A DNA stretch of 64,000 nt from Ottelia alismoides (taxonomy: Eukaryota; Streptophyta; Magnoliopsida; Alismatales; Hydrocharitaceae): positions 620,001 to 684,000 of the forward strand of contig JAZKJV010002334.1 of the NCBI GenBank assembly GCA_037367405.1, in the 5' to 3' direction. The notes beneath the pieces were generated by a model that was not told where the DNA came from, searched no databases, and was given only the letters and a program-made list of their open reading frames with translations. Numbering within the stretch: the first letter of the stretch is position 1; each line of letters begins with the position of its first letter. Below are positions 1 through 10,084 of the stretch, piece after piece. A program made the position numbers and the translations under genes.

Positions 1-260
1 TGGTAAATATTTTTTTGTGATTAAGTACAAGGCAATTAAAAGCATACACCCATCTAACATGAACCATTTTTCTTAAATGTTCTTTAACTCCACTTAGATA
101 CATAAATTCAGTAGTAATGTTATTCATATATATTTATTTATTTTTAAATTAAAAATTAGAAAACTGCATAGAACCGCATATTGCATATACCCCTGCATAT
201 CGCTTATTCAGTATTCGGTGACCTGTCCGAACGCATACGCATACCGCTTTCCTGAACCTT
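1..260. repeat. Partial copy of the 36.4-37.1 kb repeat (right end)
   Basis: The sequence matches, block by block, the right part of the element at 36,870-37,133. Shared blocks are the AT-rich stretch ending in CCATCTAACATGAAC, then CGCATAT/GCATATGCC-type repeats, then GCTTATTCAGTATTCGGTGAC, then CGCTTTCCTGAAC. Only the right end is inside the window. The subterminal GCATATGC repeats suggest a DNA transposon. No coding sequence is visible. Confidence 0.6.
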
Positions 261-422
261 GATATTTATGGAAGAAGATTGCTTAAATTTAACCTCTTTC
301 ATATTCATATTTACCATTAACATGTCCAATTATTTCAGTGAACTCTTGCTATTACACCCTTAAGCATGCGAATTCGAATACCCAAATAAGAAAAAATTTT
401 GAGACGAGGGTGTTAGACCGTT

Positions 423-554
423 CTGGTAGGGTATAGTGGCACAGGGAAACATTAGATCGTTCTTCATCTAAGTTCACCCTCTTCAGACATTACACCCCAT
501 ACTGGTAGGGTATGGGGGCACGGAGGGACATTAGACCGTTCTTCATCTGGGTTT
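423..554. repeat. Imperfect tandem duplication, about 79 bp period
   Basis: CTGGTAGGGTAT followed by a CATTAGA-CGTTCTTCATCT block occurs at 423-475 and again at 502-554. The two copies differ at several positions. It is non-coding and its origin is not recognised. Confidence 0.6.
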
Positions 555-560
555 AGCATG

Positions 561-1401
561 ACATACGGTTAGAATTCAAATCGTATGATTCATATCAACT
601 TGGATATCTTTACTGACAACTATAGCTAATCATTGTAAATAACATACGGTCAGGATACTAATATGTTCGTGCTGAGTTTTAATATATGGATGTTAATATA
701 TGTTATAACGCGTCCGGGAACTCCATAATATTGCACCTTTCTTGGAGATATCTTAAAATCAAGCATATTCTTTTTCCTCTATTTTTTTGAAGAATCGTCA
801 CCCATGAACTGCTCAATTTAAGAGTTCTTAGTCCAAATGAGTTATTACATCTTCCAATGGTATTGTACTCAAAATCACGGACTGGTTGTCCTCAATTAAT
901 CTCATTAATTTGGAGCCAGGTTCCAGAGGGAGCTACAACGTCACTTTTTAAGTTGATGCATTAGGATCACTCCATACTTGTCCACGACTGAATGGACCAT
1001 TGCAGGTGATTATCATCAAGTCAATTCGCATGAGTTTCAGGGCAGGACAGTTCAAATTATTTTTGAGCATGGACCAAATGAAAAATATGTTTAAGCATTA
1101 ACCAACTTAGAAACTTAATTGCGACATTAGAAGCAAATGGTGGCAACAACCTGTACATTAGTATTTGTCGAGAATTTTATTCAAAGAATTAAAGCAATAT
1201 AACCAAGTGATCAGTTCAACGATGAACCTTGATCGAGAGGAAATATAACATATTCTCCAAATAATACCTTGCTCCGTTGAAGAATTTTAGTTTTCTTCTT
1301 CCTTCTCCTTTTCTTTCCAACTCCATCACCTCCCTTCCCCTCTGCTCTCTCCCAAACCTTTCACTCTTCGCAACCCCTTGCAAGTTGTGTGCGGTGATTT
1401 G
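561..1401. other. No gene recognised
   Basis: AT-rich DNA with short ORFs only. The pyrimidine-rich stretch at 1290-1370 belongs to the pre-insertion target of the LTR element that follows and continues after it at 4,127. Confidence 0.5.
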
Positions 1402-1406
1402 AGCTC

Positions 1407-1921
1407 TGATGCAGCACAAAATTAACATATAGGGCTTGATATTTTTATCTGTTAATTTTATTTACGTTTATTCAAGTTGTCACAATGTTTATTTAAATAA
1501 AGAGATCGTGTGTGATCTCGAAATTAATTAGTCAGTTTTAAATTTAATTTTCGAATTTTGAATTAGAGTCAAATTAGGATACTGTAGATTTGAATCTCGA
1601 TTCAAATCAATTAAGATCGACTCAGATTTTATTTTTGATTTACTTTCTATTTTTCTAATTCCACCTCTACTATATAAAGAGGTTGTTAGTCTATTGTAAA
1701 AGAAAAGTTCAGTTGATATTGAAAATTGAGATTCATCTCATTATCTCTCTCTCTCTCTCTCACTTGTCTCTCTCCTTCCCCACGCGATCTACGCGCTTCT
1801 TCTTCCTCGAATCTCGTGCAACCGGTGCGCTTTCTCTTCTCAATCCCTCCAATTTCTTCTCCACCGAAATTCCACCGTTAAAAATTTATTTTAATCATTG
1901 TGCAAATTCAATTTTGTGTCA
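1407..1921 (+). repeat. 5' LTR of the 1.4-kb element
   Basis: Direct repeat of 3615-4121. It carries a promoter-like TATATAAAG at about 1673 and a (CT)n tract near 1745-1762 in the presumed transcribed leader. It ends immediately before the primer binding site. Confidence 0.88.
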
Positions 1922-1936
1922 ATTGGTATCAGAGCA
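1922..1936 (+). promoter_or_regulatory. Primer binding site (initiator tRNA-Met)
   Basis: ATTGGTATCAGAGC follows the LTR terminus directly. TGGTATCAGAGC is the usual complement of the plant initiator tRNA-Met 3' end used by copia elements. Confidence 0.88.
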
Positions 1937-2169
1937 TGGCAACCGAATCGTTCCTACGATTCGACGACCCGATCACACATTGGAAGATGCAATACGATTT
2001 AAGTCGTCTCTCCCATGGACCGCAATCACGCTCGCGTTTGAGGAAGTTCAAAAAGCATCTTTTATCAAGCATTAAAGCCCAAGAATGGATGGATGCGACA
2101 TTCAATGAAGATACACTCGACAACGACAAAATTCAGATCGTCGCAGCTGCTGTGCAACCCGATTTTTAG
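1936..2169 (+). CDS. Small ORF after the primer binding site, unknown function
   Basis: An open frame starts at the ATG overlapping the primer binding site (MATESFLRFDDPITHWKMQY...) and stops after 77 residues. A second frame (2191-2445) follows, acidic in its first half (GPIFDEDPTEEAWEIVDLL) and proline/alanine-rich at its end. I recognise no gag, UBN2, zinc-knuckle or enzyme motif. The position just after the primer binding site is where gag would be, so these may be remnants of a gag-like protein or captured sequence. It could also be a chance frame. Confidence that it encodes a made protein is low. Confidence 0.3.
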   Translation: MATESFLRFDDPITHWKMQYDLSRLSHGPQSRSRLRKFKKHLLSSIKAQEWMDATFNEDTLDNDKIQIVAAAVQPDF

Positions 2170-3339
2170 CAAAAAAGCGAAGGTACTTTCATGCAAGATG
2201 AAGATTTTATTGATACAAGTTCAATACAACACGAAATCGAAGACTTGGGCCCCATATTTGATGAAGACCCTACAGAAGAAGCATGGGAAATCGTCGATCT
2301 GCTTGCTGTCCAGGAATATTCAGACCTACAATCGCTGGAAGAACCGATTCCAGTGCCACCCACGACTCCCTCCTGGGTCCCTGCTGCAGCCCCCGCACCT
2401 CCGGCACCCCCAATCTCCCAGTTGTTGCCCCCTGTCGTCCTCTAAACTACCATACTGCCTCTCCTGCAACCCATCTCCGTCACCCCGGCAACCCTCCCAG
2501 CCCCAACGCCCCCTCGGGCAGTCCTCGCGGCCCCAGCTACAGCAGAAGATATAGAAACGCCCCCTCGGGCAGCCCCATCACCGCACGTACACCATCTTCA
2601 CCGACTACAGTGCCACCGCCGCCAAATCTCGAGCTACAGCAGCCACTGCGCACGTGTCAGGCGCAGTCATCATCACGCATGCAAACGGGGGTCGTCACAC
2701 CTCATTCCTCGGTGCCGCCTGAGGTTCCCCTTTCCAGCCCGCCGCCTCAGCTAGAGACCTTGCTATCGCCACGCACGATTCTGGCATGGCCGCCGCTTGT
2801 ACTTCCAGTCTCGCCGCCGACAAGCCCCTCATCATCACCACGGATACCGCCATCACTCGAGTTTCCACCACAACTGCGCACGCTTTAGGCGCAGTCGACA
2901 CCATCGCCACCTTTCCCGGCGCCATCGCCTTCCTCGCGCACGAGAGTGCAGCGCCAACGGAGGCCCCCGCCGCCGCTTTTTGAGAGGGATCGAAACCCTC
3001 GTTGGGGATTTCTTTCCAAAGGGTTTCGAATCCCTTAAACGAAGGGATTGGAAATTTATCGGGGGTAATTTCCATAAAACCCCTCCTACAGGAAAATTCT
3101 ATTCAAATATTAAAAGTGGGAGGGAGTGGAGATGCATTGTTTTAATTGAATGGGTAAAAAAAATTGCATTATAACCCCTTGGAGTGAGAAAACTTAAAAA
3201 AAGGTGCTAAAAAAAGGAGTTTGGGGCTGTTACCTTCTCCAAATAGGAATAGGAGTGTGGGATTCATCTATATAAGGATCCTATGGATTAGTTCATTGCC
3301 CACATCTCCTCTCATCCTAGGTTTGTGCCACACAATTGT

Positions 3340-3640
3340 TATGGGTTCTCCGAAGGCTATGTTGTTCATGCCTCATCAGTTTTTCGATCACCACAATAAG
3401 GAGACAAAGTTCGTGGAGATGCCGCCTTTTGCGCCACATATGTTCTTCTGGCATGGGGTTGATGACTCCAAATATCTCACCAAAGAAATATGGGATCCGC
3501 CGTTTGCTTCACAACTATTCTTCCAAGAGGCGAACGAGAACGTTGAAATCAAATCATCAAGCTTCGAAGATCAAGCAATTCGTCAGGAGACAAATTTTTC
3601 AAGCGGAGGAGAATTGATGCAGCACAAAATTAACATATAG
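3340..3640 (+). CDS. ORF next to the 3' LTR, unknown function
   Basis: An open frame starting MGSPKAMLFMPHQFFDHHN runs for about 100 residues into the 3' LTR, within a longer upstream-open frame from 3221. No domain is recognised. Its position just before the polypurine tract is that of the 3' coding end in copia-like elements. It may be a leftover of such a frame or accidental. Confidence 0.25.
3600..3614 (+). promoter_or_regulatory. Polypurine tract of the 1.4-kb element
   Basis: AAGCGGAGGAGAAT lies immediately upstream of the 3' LTR TG, the position of second-strand priming. Confidence 0.75.
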
Positions 3641-4121
3641 GGCTTGATCTTTTTATCCGTTAATTTTATTTACGTTTATTCAAGTCGTTGCAATGTTTAT
3701 TTAAATAAAGAGATTGGGTGTGATCTCGAAATTAATTAGTCAGTTTTAAATTTGATTTTCGAATTTTGAATTAGAGTCAAATTAGGATAATGTAGATTTG
3801 AATCTCGATTCAAATCAATTAAGATCGAGTTAGATTTTATTTTCGATTCACTTTCTATTTTTATAATTCCACCTCTACTATATAAAGAGGTTGTTAGTCT
3901 ATTGTAAAAGAAAAGTTCAGTTGATATTGAAAATTGAGATTCATCTCATTATCTCTCTCTCACTTGTCTCTCTCCTTCCCCACGCGATCTACGCGCTTCT
4001 TCTTCCTCGAATATCGAGCAACCGGTGCACTTTCTCTTCTCAATCCCTCCAATTTCTTCTCCATCGAAATTCCACCGTTCAAAATTTATTTTCATCATTG
4101 TGCAAATTCAATTTTCCATCA
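3615..4121 (+). repeat. 3' LTR of the 1.4-kb element
   Basis: Direct repeat of 1407-1921 with the same start and TATATAAAGAGG box (about 3,879). The (CT)n tract is shorter than in the 5' copy. The terminal TCA is followed by the AGCTC target duplication. Confidence 0.88.
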
Positions 4122-4126
4122 AGCTC

Positions 4127-5080
4127 AGGCCCTACAACGCTCAACATATGATCCATGGCTAAGCCTCATAAGCCCTCTTATCCCAACTCCTCAATCCGCC
4201 GACACAGCAAAAACCCATGAACTCAAACACATCCCACCCCAGTTTCTAATGTCAAACCTTGGAGGAGAAGGGAGAGCATACAAGCGAAGAAGAAGGGAGG
4301 ATATGCAGAAATATGAGCTCATCTTGGGGTGCAGAGACCAAGGGCCTCATGTCATGTATCATATTATATCCCTTTCCCAAGAATTGTACTTTGAGAGTTA
4401 GGAGCCAAAAGAAGAAAGATATGTTAAAAATGCGAGGGGAGGGTCGGTAAATATGCATGAAAGAGAAGGAAGAAGGTAAAGAAAACAAACGGAAAAGAAC
4501 ATGAATATTAGGGTGAGGACAAAATGATGCATTTTTAATTAATTCTATTTAAAAATAATATTATTATATATCACAATTGATGGAGGTGCGTAAAATAACA
4601 GTTTGACAAGGATATGGGAGCGAAGGGGTAGGTATGTGAGTGGATGGTTCAATAAGGGATCATGGGATCAAATCCCCATCACTAGTTTCAGTGTCAGCGA
4701 AAAATGCTTAGATAACTGATAAGGAAAAACAATAAAAAGGGACCAAAAGCATAAGCATTTATATTTCGTTAGATTCTAGTGGTTTAATTGCGAGATACCC
4801 ACAATGTTTGACACCCAACCTAGGCTTCGTAAGTGTTCGTAAAATTGTCCCGTGCTTGCTTTTTCATATAGTTAAATTGCAATCACGCTTGGTTTTACTT
4901 ATTTGGCGAATCAATCACCACCCTTCATGTTTACAGTCAATGAGCACTTTCTATATGCCTCGAATCCTAGCCTATCCTATTTGTATCGGGATTTTAATTT
5001 TTTTTGCACTGGTATACAGATCCTATTTATATCGGAAACTGGACTCTATTTGTAAATGAAATAGAAGGATCCATATATGG
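4127..5080. other. No gene recognised
   Basis: Mixed AT-rich DNA. Short frames at 4,252-4,488 (minus) and 4,808-5,059 (plus) show no recognisable motif. This stretch was contiguous with 1,200-1,401 before the LTR element inserted. Confidence 0.5.
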
Positions 5081-5199
5081 GCATTTACCTATATAAGTCC
5101 TTTTTTCTATGAAAGAAGGGGGAACACGCAAAGACAACTACCCCAAGTAGATTGATTAAGAGAGGATAAAAAGCTCTACATGAGCCTGGACTCAAGCAA

Positions 5200-6336
5200 A
5201 GTCTTAGCAGAATGAACGAAATTTTCTACATAAAGGCTCTCCACTCGAAAAATAACTCCATTGTGTGCAAGCCAGAGTGCCCACATTACTACAACTAATA
5301 GTAGCATCTCCTTGTTTGGAGGACGCGAGAGTTGGAAATTAATTCCCAAGAACCGATGAGATTACTAGATTACATCCACCCATTGCGCAGTACCATCCAT
5401 GTATCATTTGCCTTCTCTCGTGCAAGAAGCAATGGTCAATCATCTCCACCTCACCCTCGCATAAAGAACAAATGTTGTTATCGCCCGAGAATGTCTTAGC
5501 CCATCTGTCCTTGATCAGGATTCTTCTACGTTGTAGCAGCCATATGAGTACTTTGCCACGTGTTGGGACTTCCATGTCCCAAACGAGGTAGGTAATATCG
5601 GTTTCGGTATCGGCTACTTTTCAATCGATATATCGATGCCATATTGCCCAAATCAACCTGATTTTGTGAAGGAAATAGCCTTGGAAGGGCAAATATCAGT
5701 CATATCGGCGATATATCGGTCACTTGTCGATACTGATATATCGCGACATGGCTTACATTGGTCCCAAATAAATCTGATATCACGAATCAAATCATCAAGC
5801 AGTTGGCTCGGATGTCTATCCATAGCTTTGTATGCTCGTTGCACCATGAAATTACCATCTCTCTACGCCTAATGATCTTGGCCTTCTGCAAGACCTACCA
5901 ACGAAACGATGGCTTCCATATGTTCAATAAAATCCTGGTAGCATTGTTTTGAGAAGTTTGAATATAAGACAGGCAGTTGTGTACCATTCATCCAAGATTC
6001 TGAGACCAACGCATCTCGATATGTCGCTAATAGAAACAAATGTGGGAAGCGAGTCACTAAAACCCCTCCTGCGGTCCAATCATTCGTCTAAAAGGCAAAC
6101 AAGCAGCCAACTCCAAGTACCGCGAGGAAGAGCAATGGATGATGGGGTATGGAGCAAATTCCTTTATAAAATGCAAATTTACAAAATTGTTGACAAAGAA
6201 CTATGGACCGTTGGGTGTGGATGCCATAAAATTTATGGATTAGTCTGCAGCATAAGTCCTCCCTACCTTCCCAGATCCCTGCAACCCATTTCAGCAGCAA
6301 GGCCTTAAATGTCGGACTTTGAATTCGTTTTGGCAA
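5200..6336 (-). pseudogene. LINE fragment: RT C-terminus and zf-RVT domain
   Basis: Minus-strand pieces match the C-terminal part of plant LINE ORF2. At 6,336-6,088 ALLLKWVAGIWEGREDLCC is the block after the thumb region. At 6,057-5,869 comes RFPHLFLLATYRDALVSESW. At 5,575-5,339 lies the zf-RVT zinc-binding block with C..C spacing (NNICSLCEGEVEMIDHCFLH) after PTRGKVLIWLLQRRRILIKD. Stops and frame changes separate the pieces. A short element rich in ATATCG is inserted at about 5,583-5,800. The endonuclease and polymerase core are absent, as in 5'-truncated LINEs. Confidence 0.75.
5583..5800. repeat. ATATCG-rich short element inside the LINE fragment
   Basis: Repeats of the type ATATCGATATATCG and CGGTATCGG interrupt the LINE reading. 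The same style of sequence occurs at 23,120-23,255, 28,380-28,460 and 28,661-29,463, so it is probably a MITE-like family. Exact ends were not fixed. Confidence 0.45.
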
Positions 6337-6420
6337 GCCTACAAAGAGAAATTCGGTGGAATTTCGATGAAATGGTCAAAAATTGGGGAAATTACTTGAA
6401 ATCTCATTGTCTTCTAAAGT
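6300..6420. repeat. End of the AATTCGGTGGAATTTCG repeat family
   Basis: The block TTTGAATTCGTTTTGGCAAG...AGAGAAATTCGGTGGAATTTCG recurs at 9,315-9,400. A reverse-oriented counterpart lies at 10,020-10,065 and 21,205-21,250. It appears to be the terminus of a MITE-like element whose other end was not located. Confidence 0.45.
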
Positions 6421-6646
6421 TAAGATTCGAAATATTTTTTACTCGATAAATGAGATTGAAATACATAATTTTTTTGCTAATTGTTAAACATTAAAATGAT
6501 ACGTTACATTAAATTTATGTTCAATCGCTTCAACAGTAAAAAAAAAGTAGTATAATACTCAGAAGCAGTACTAGATTTGGAACTGAAATTAGAAGCCATT
6601 AGTTTCATCTCTTGAATCCGAAGAAAATAGTAACATGCAATAATAA

Positions 6647-6825
6647 AAATGGTGAAACCCTCTCTCACTAGAAGTAGGGTCAGTTACATGGATTCTTGCT
6701 CAAATCCATGTTAAAAGATTCGACTATTTTATACGTTAGTTGTCGACTACCTAACGCAACCCCCACAAGGAGGGATTTGAACCCTGTTCTTTTGGGTAGT
6801 AGGCACACTGCATTACCACCATACC
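6647..6825 (-). mobile_element. tRNA-derived SINE, minus strand, split by a MITE
   Basis: Read on the minus strand it has a pol III B-box-like GGTTCAAATCC (about 6,775-6,785) and the shared body GTTGCGTTAGGTAGTCGAC...AACATGGATTTGAGCAAGAATCC. The 3' block is CATGTAACTGACCCTACTT. It is clearly a sister of the SINE at 23,919-24,108. Its 5' head continues at 7,230-7,257, past the MITE at 6,826-7,229. ATGCAATAATAA at about 6,635 and ATGCAATATAATAA at about 7,258 look like a decayed target duplication. Confidence 0.72.
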
Positions 6826-7229
6826 CAGTGTTGTAAAAGTTCGTCGACTGGCCCAACTAGCAGGTCTGACTAGTCTAGTAGGTGGGGTGGCCGACCAAGT
6901 ATTAACTATTTTTGACTAGGCCGACTAGGAGAATGATTTTTGCTTGAAGATACTACATTTTTTATTTTTTTAACGCAAACTTATTCTTATATGCTTAGTG
7001 TTTTATTTAAATTCAATTACTTTGTCTCTTTCGTTATGATGGTATAAAAATGTACAAATCTATGTAAATATATAAGAATATATGTATAAAATATTTTATA
7101 TATTTAAAATAATTAAAAAACCAAAGCCAATTAAAATCTGACTAAATCCGATTAGTCGCTCAACTGTCGATTAATCCTTAGTCAGTGACCCAGCCGACCG
7201 AGTACCAACTACCGATTTTAGCAACCATG
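6826..7229. mobile_element. hAT-type MITE, 404 bp, with 8-bp TSD
   Basis: The ends are CAGTGTTGTAAAAG and the inverse TTTTAGCAACCATG. The flanking 8-mers ACCATACC (6,818-6,825) and ACCATGCC (7,230-7,237) agree at 7 of 8 positions. Subterminal CCGACTAG/CTAGTCGG-type motifs match the 5.1-kb hAT element at 23,259-28,371, so this is probably a non-autonomous relative of it. There is no coding capacity. Confidence 0.82.
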
Positions 7230-7285
7230 ACCATGCCATTTAAGTAGGTATAAAGATATGCAATATAATAACAGAGAAAAATATA

Positions 7286-8967
7286 GGATCCATTTGGTTA
7301 AATAGATCTCTTCAGGATCCGTTTATCACATCCACACATCTATCAATGGTGGGAACATGAAGAGTCTGTGGAGGCAATATAAGAAGCCTCATACCTCCTT
7401 TATCAGATGAGAAATTTAAATGAATAAATTAGTCCCTTGAGGCGTTCTCCCGTGTTTCATCCCACTCCTTAGGGAGTAGAGTTCCACGTAAAATCCTGGT
7501 ATTCCTTATTGTTTTTATTCTTTATCACTGATTACGCTTCTGCATTCGTAGTTTCTAACATGTTATCAAAGCGGATTCGATTCTCGAGAATTTATTTTGT
7601 TTTCTTAGTTTGTTCGAGATTCGATTATCAGAGCAGAATCAATTTTAGTTGTTTGTTCTTTTTTGAAAATTTGATCATTGTTATGCTCAATGTTCGAGAA
7701 GAGTTTTAGGGTTTTCCGAAACCTTAAAATCTACAATGTGTCACAGTAATCAATAAGGAGTATTCTGAGATTCAACTATTTCGAGATCCTATAATCAGTT
7801 CTAGGGTTTTTCTTGTGAAACTCTAATTCAAGTTGAAGCAGCAAGTTCTCAAAATCCATCTATGTGTACACGAGACCAGAGCAACCACATAAGTTGATCA
7901 CATATGTCGCTCTGAATCTGAACATCGAGTCTGAAACTGAATTGAAAACAAACAGCAAGTTCTCAAAATCCATCGTAAACTCTCAAAGGGGGAGTATTGT
8001 GTAGAGTTACAGATCGGATTCAGATTCTCCTGGTCAATCAGATTTCTGACTGTACAATTCAGTTTCAAACACGATGTTCAGATTCCAAGTCTTTAGTTTG
8101 ATTCGCACAAGTATGCGATCAATATTTGTGTGATCCCCATCTTTGTTTTTGGCGTCACAGTTTTCATGTGATCCATAGGGAGTACATAGTAGAGATCCCA
8201 TTCCCTAAGCCATGTGGGCTAGGGTATTCATGTGGTTTCATAGGTACTGCAGAGTAGAGATCCCATTTTGTAAGCCAGTATGGGAGAGACACAGTTCTTC
8301 AATTAGGAGACTTTTCAGACTCCATTCTCAACGAATGTGGACTCCGACGAGGATGTCTCCACAACTTTTTTCAGTTCAGCCCTTCAAAGATGGAGCAGTT
8401 GCCCACATGATTCAGTCTTCTATATGTGGCGGGCCAGAGTACTCCGACGAAAAGACTCATTTCAATTTTAGTTGCTCTGACAGGTGCAGCACAAAGCACA
8501 CCCAGTTCGACTCACACTCTAGCTTGTTTGTTCCTCTTCACCTGCATGGCATGAGAAGCAACATTCTCAACAACAGCCAAAAGTTGTGTTTGTGTTCAGT
8601 TGATATTGTATATAGTGTCTTGTATTGTGAGTTTGAGAATTCTTTTTATTTGTCCAAGATGAGTATTCCATGCTCCAGCTTGAGAAAGAGTGTTGGAGTA
8701 TATGCGTTATTCTTGTATAGATGGTTGTATCCGATGTTTAGTCCCACATCTACCACTGGTGGGACTTGGAGGGTCTATGGAGGTTATATAAGAAGCCCCA
8801 GAACTCCTATATCAAATGAGAAAGTTTAATGAACAAATCAGCACTTTGAGGCGTTCTCCCGTGGTTTCATCCCGCTCTTTAAGTAGGGTTCCACGTAAAA
8901 TCCCAGTGCTCCTTATTGTTTCTATTCTTTATCTCTGATTACGCTTCCGCATTTGTAGTTTCTAACA
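7286..8967 (+). mobile_element. Non-autonomous LTR retrotransposon, 5' LTR start decayed
   Basis: LTR-like sequence up to 7,560 is repeated at 8,691-8,967: TATATAAGAAGCC, GAGGCGTTCTCCCGTG, TTCCACGTAAAATCC, ATTACGCTTC, GTTTCTAACA. The 5' LTR is followed by TGTTATCAAAGCGG, a mutated tRNA-Met primer site. CCAGCTTGAGAAAGAG precedes the 3' LTR as polypurine tract. The internal 1.1 kb holds no gag-pol, only a 205-codon frame (8,212-8,829) without recognised motifs that runs into the LTR. The left boundary and the TSD could not be fixed. It belongs to the same family group as 29,532-31,480, 37,299-39,929 and 55,435-60,651. Confidence 0.8.
8691..8967 (+). repeat. 3' LTR of the 7.3-kb element
   Basis: Starts TGTTGGAGTATA and ends TCTAACA. 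It contains TATATAAGAAGCC (about 8,785), then the conserved GTTCTCCCGTGGTTTCATCC and GTTCCACGTAAAATC blocks seen in the other LTRs of this window. Confidence 0.8.
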
Positions 8968-9300
8968 ATATCCTATGTAAAAAAATGAAGATTGAAATGA
9001 TAGCTTCGAACTTGTATCTAACCAAAATACTTTCAACTTAGAAAAATATTTAACAAATACAAATCTTTCTAACATATATGTCTAATAGATGCATTGTATA
9101 GTTTGTAATAAAAAAAATATATGCAATACAAGATACAAACAAATCAACTAACACTAAGAAGTTGTGTAGTATTCACAAGCACAATTTATATCTAACCTGA
9201 TAGTAGGCAAATATTTACAATCACAAGATTTGGAAGGTTGCTAAAAACATAGCACTCTTACAGCCATACGTACATCTTGTGGTAAAGAGAAGCTGCGCGA
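8968..9300. other. No gene recognised
   Basis: AT-rich DNA without frames or repeats that I can assign. Confidence 0.5.
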
Positions 9301-9309
9301 AATTAAAGC

Positions 9310-10065
9310 ATTAAATTTTGGATTTTGAATTCGTTTTACCAAGTCCGGAAAGAGAAATTTGAGAGAATTTAGTGAAAGCGTCGAAATACTTGGAAGAAAT
9401 TACTTAAAAATATACTTTTTTTCCAAAAAAAGGTATTTAGTGTACCTAAGTCAACAAATAAAATAGAAATGCACACCTATTTGTAAAATGAATTGTAAAT
9501 ATAAGCTTTGAAGCAATATTATCGTCATAATCATCTCACATGTTGATATGTAGAACGACGTGTTGCTTAGAACCAGGATTGTATGTAAACTAGAAGCAAA
9601 AGCCATGATAATCACATGTCAATAAGAATGAGGAGACACATGTAATAACTATTAACCAAAATATACATATCAAAATAAAGAAAGAACAAAAAAATAAAGC
9701 TCTTCAGTTAAAACTTGAATTTAACTCTAAAATCTTCCGTCTAATTGATTTGGATTTAGATCTAAAATTAGAAATTAACTAAAGAAACTTCTTCAAATAA
9801 TGTAAAGCACTCAAACAACTAAACACATCAACGAATATATAAGTGAAAACACATTAATATATGCAAATTTTGACGTAAGTGAAGGGTAGATTTCCTTATT
9901 TTTGTTGTTTCATCGAAACAATGTGCAATTTTGATGAAATTCCATTGACATTTTGGAGATATTTCGTTGAAATCCTGTAAAAATAAATAAGGTGGCATTT
10001 CGATTTCGGTGACACCTAGAGAAATGGAAATTTTAGAGAAATTCGGTGGAAATTCATTGAAACTT
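9310..10065. mobile_element. MITE-like element with inverted AATTCGGTGGAAATT ends
   Basis: The left end (TTTGGATTTTGAATTCG...AGAGAAATTTGAGAGAATTT) and right end (GAGAAATTCGGTGGAAATTC) are inverted relatives of one another and of the blocks at 6,300-6,420 and 21,205-21,250. The interior is AT-rich and non-coding. No target duplication was identified, so the boundaries are approximate. Confidence 0.45.
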
Positions 10066-10084
10066 GAGGCCATGCCAGTAATGC

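Larger units (their letters stand above)
1407..4121 (+). mobile_element. Non-autonomous LTR retrotransposon, complete, TSD AGCTC
   Basis: Two similar LTRs (515 and 507 bp), each starting TGATGCAGCAC and ending TCA, flank a 1.7-kb internal region. AGCTC is duplicated at 1402-1406 and 4122-4126. A primer binding site matching initiator tRNA-Met follows the 5' LTR and a purine tract (AAGCGGAGGAGAAT) precedes the 3' LTR. No gag, protease, integrase or reverse transcriptase is present, so it must be mobilised by a related copia-type element. By eye the LTRs differ at a few percent of positions, pointing to a fairly recent insertion. The middle of the internal region is strikingly C/G-rich, unlike the AT-rich LTRs. 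Confidence 0.88.

Noticed and set aside
2283..2888. 201-codon proline/serine-rich plus-strand frame as a gene
   Set aside because: It lies in the GC-rich middle of a non-autonomous LTR element where several frames and both strands are open. No domain was recognised.
6775..6785. tRNA gene suggested by the B box GGTTCAAATCC
   Set aside because: No acceptor or anticodon stem can be formed. The same body recurs at 23.9 kb with SINE features.
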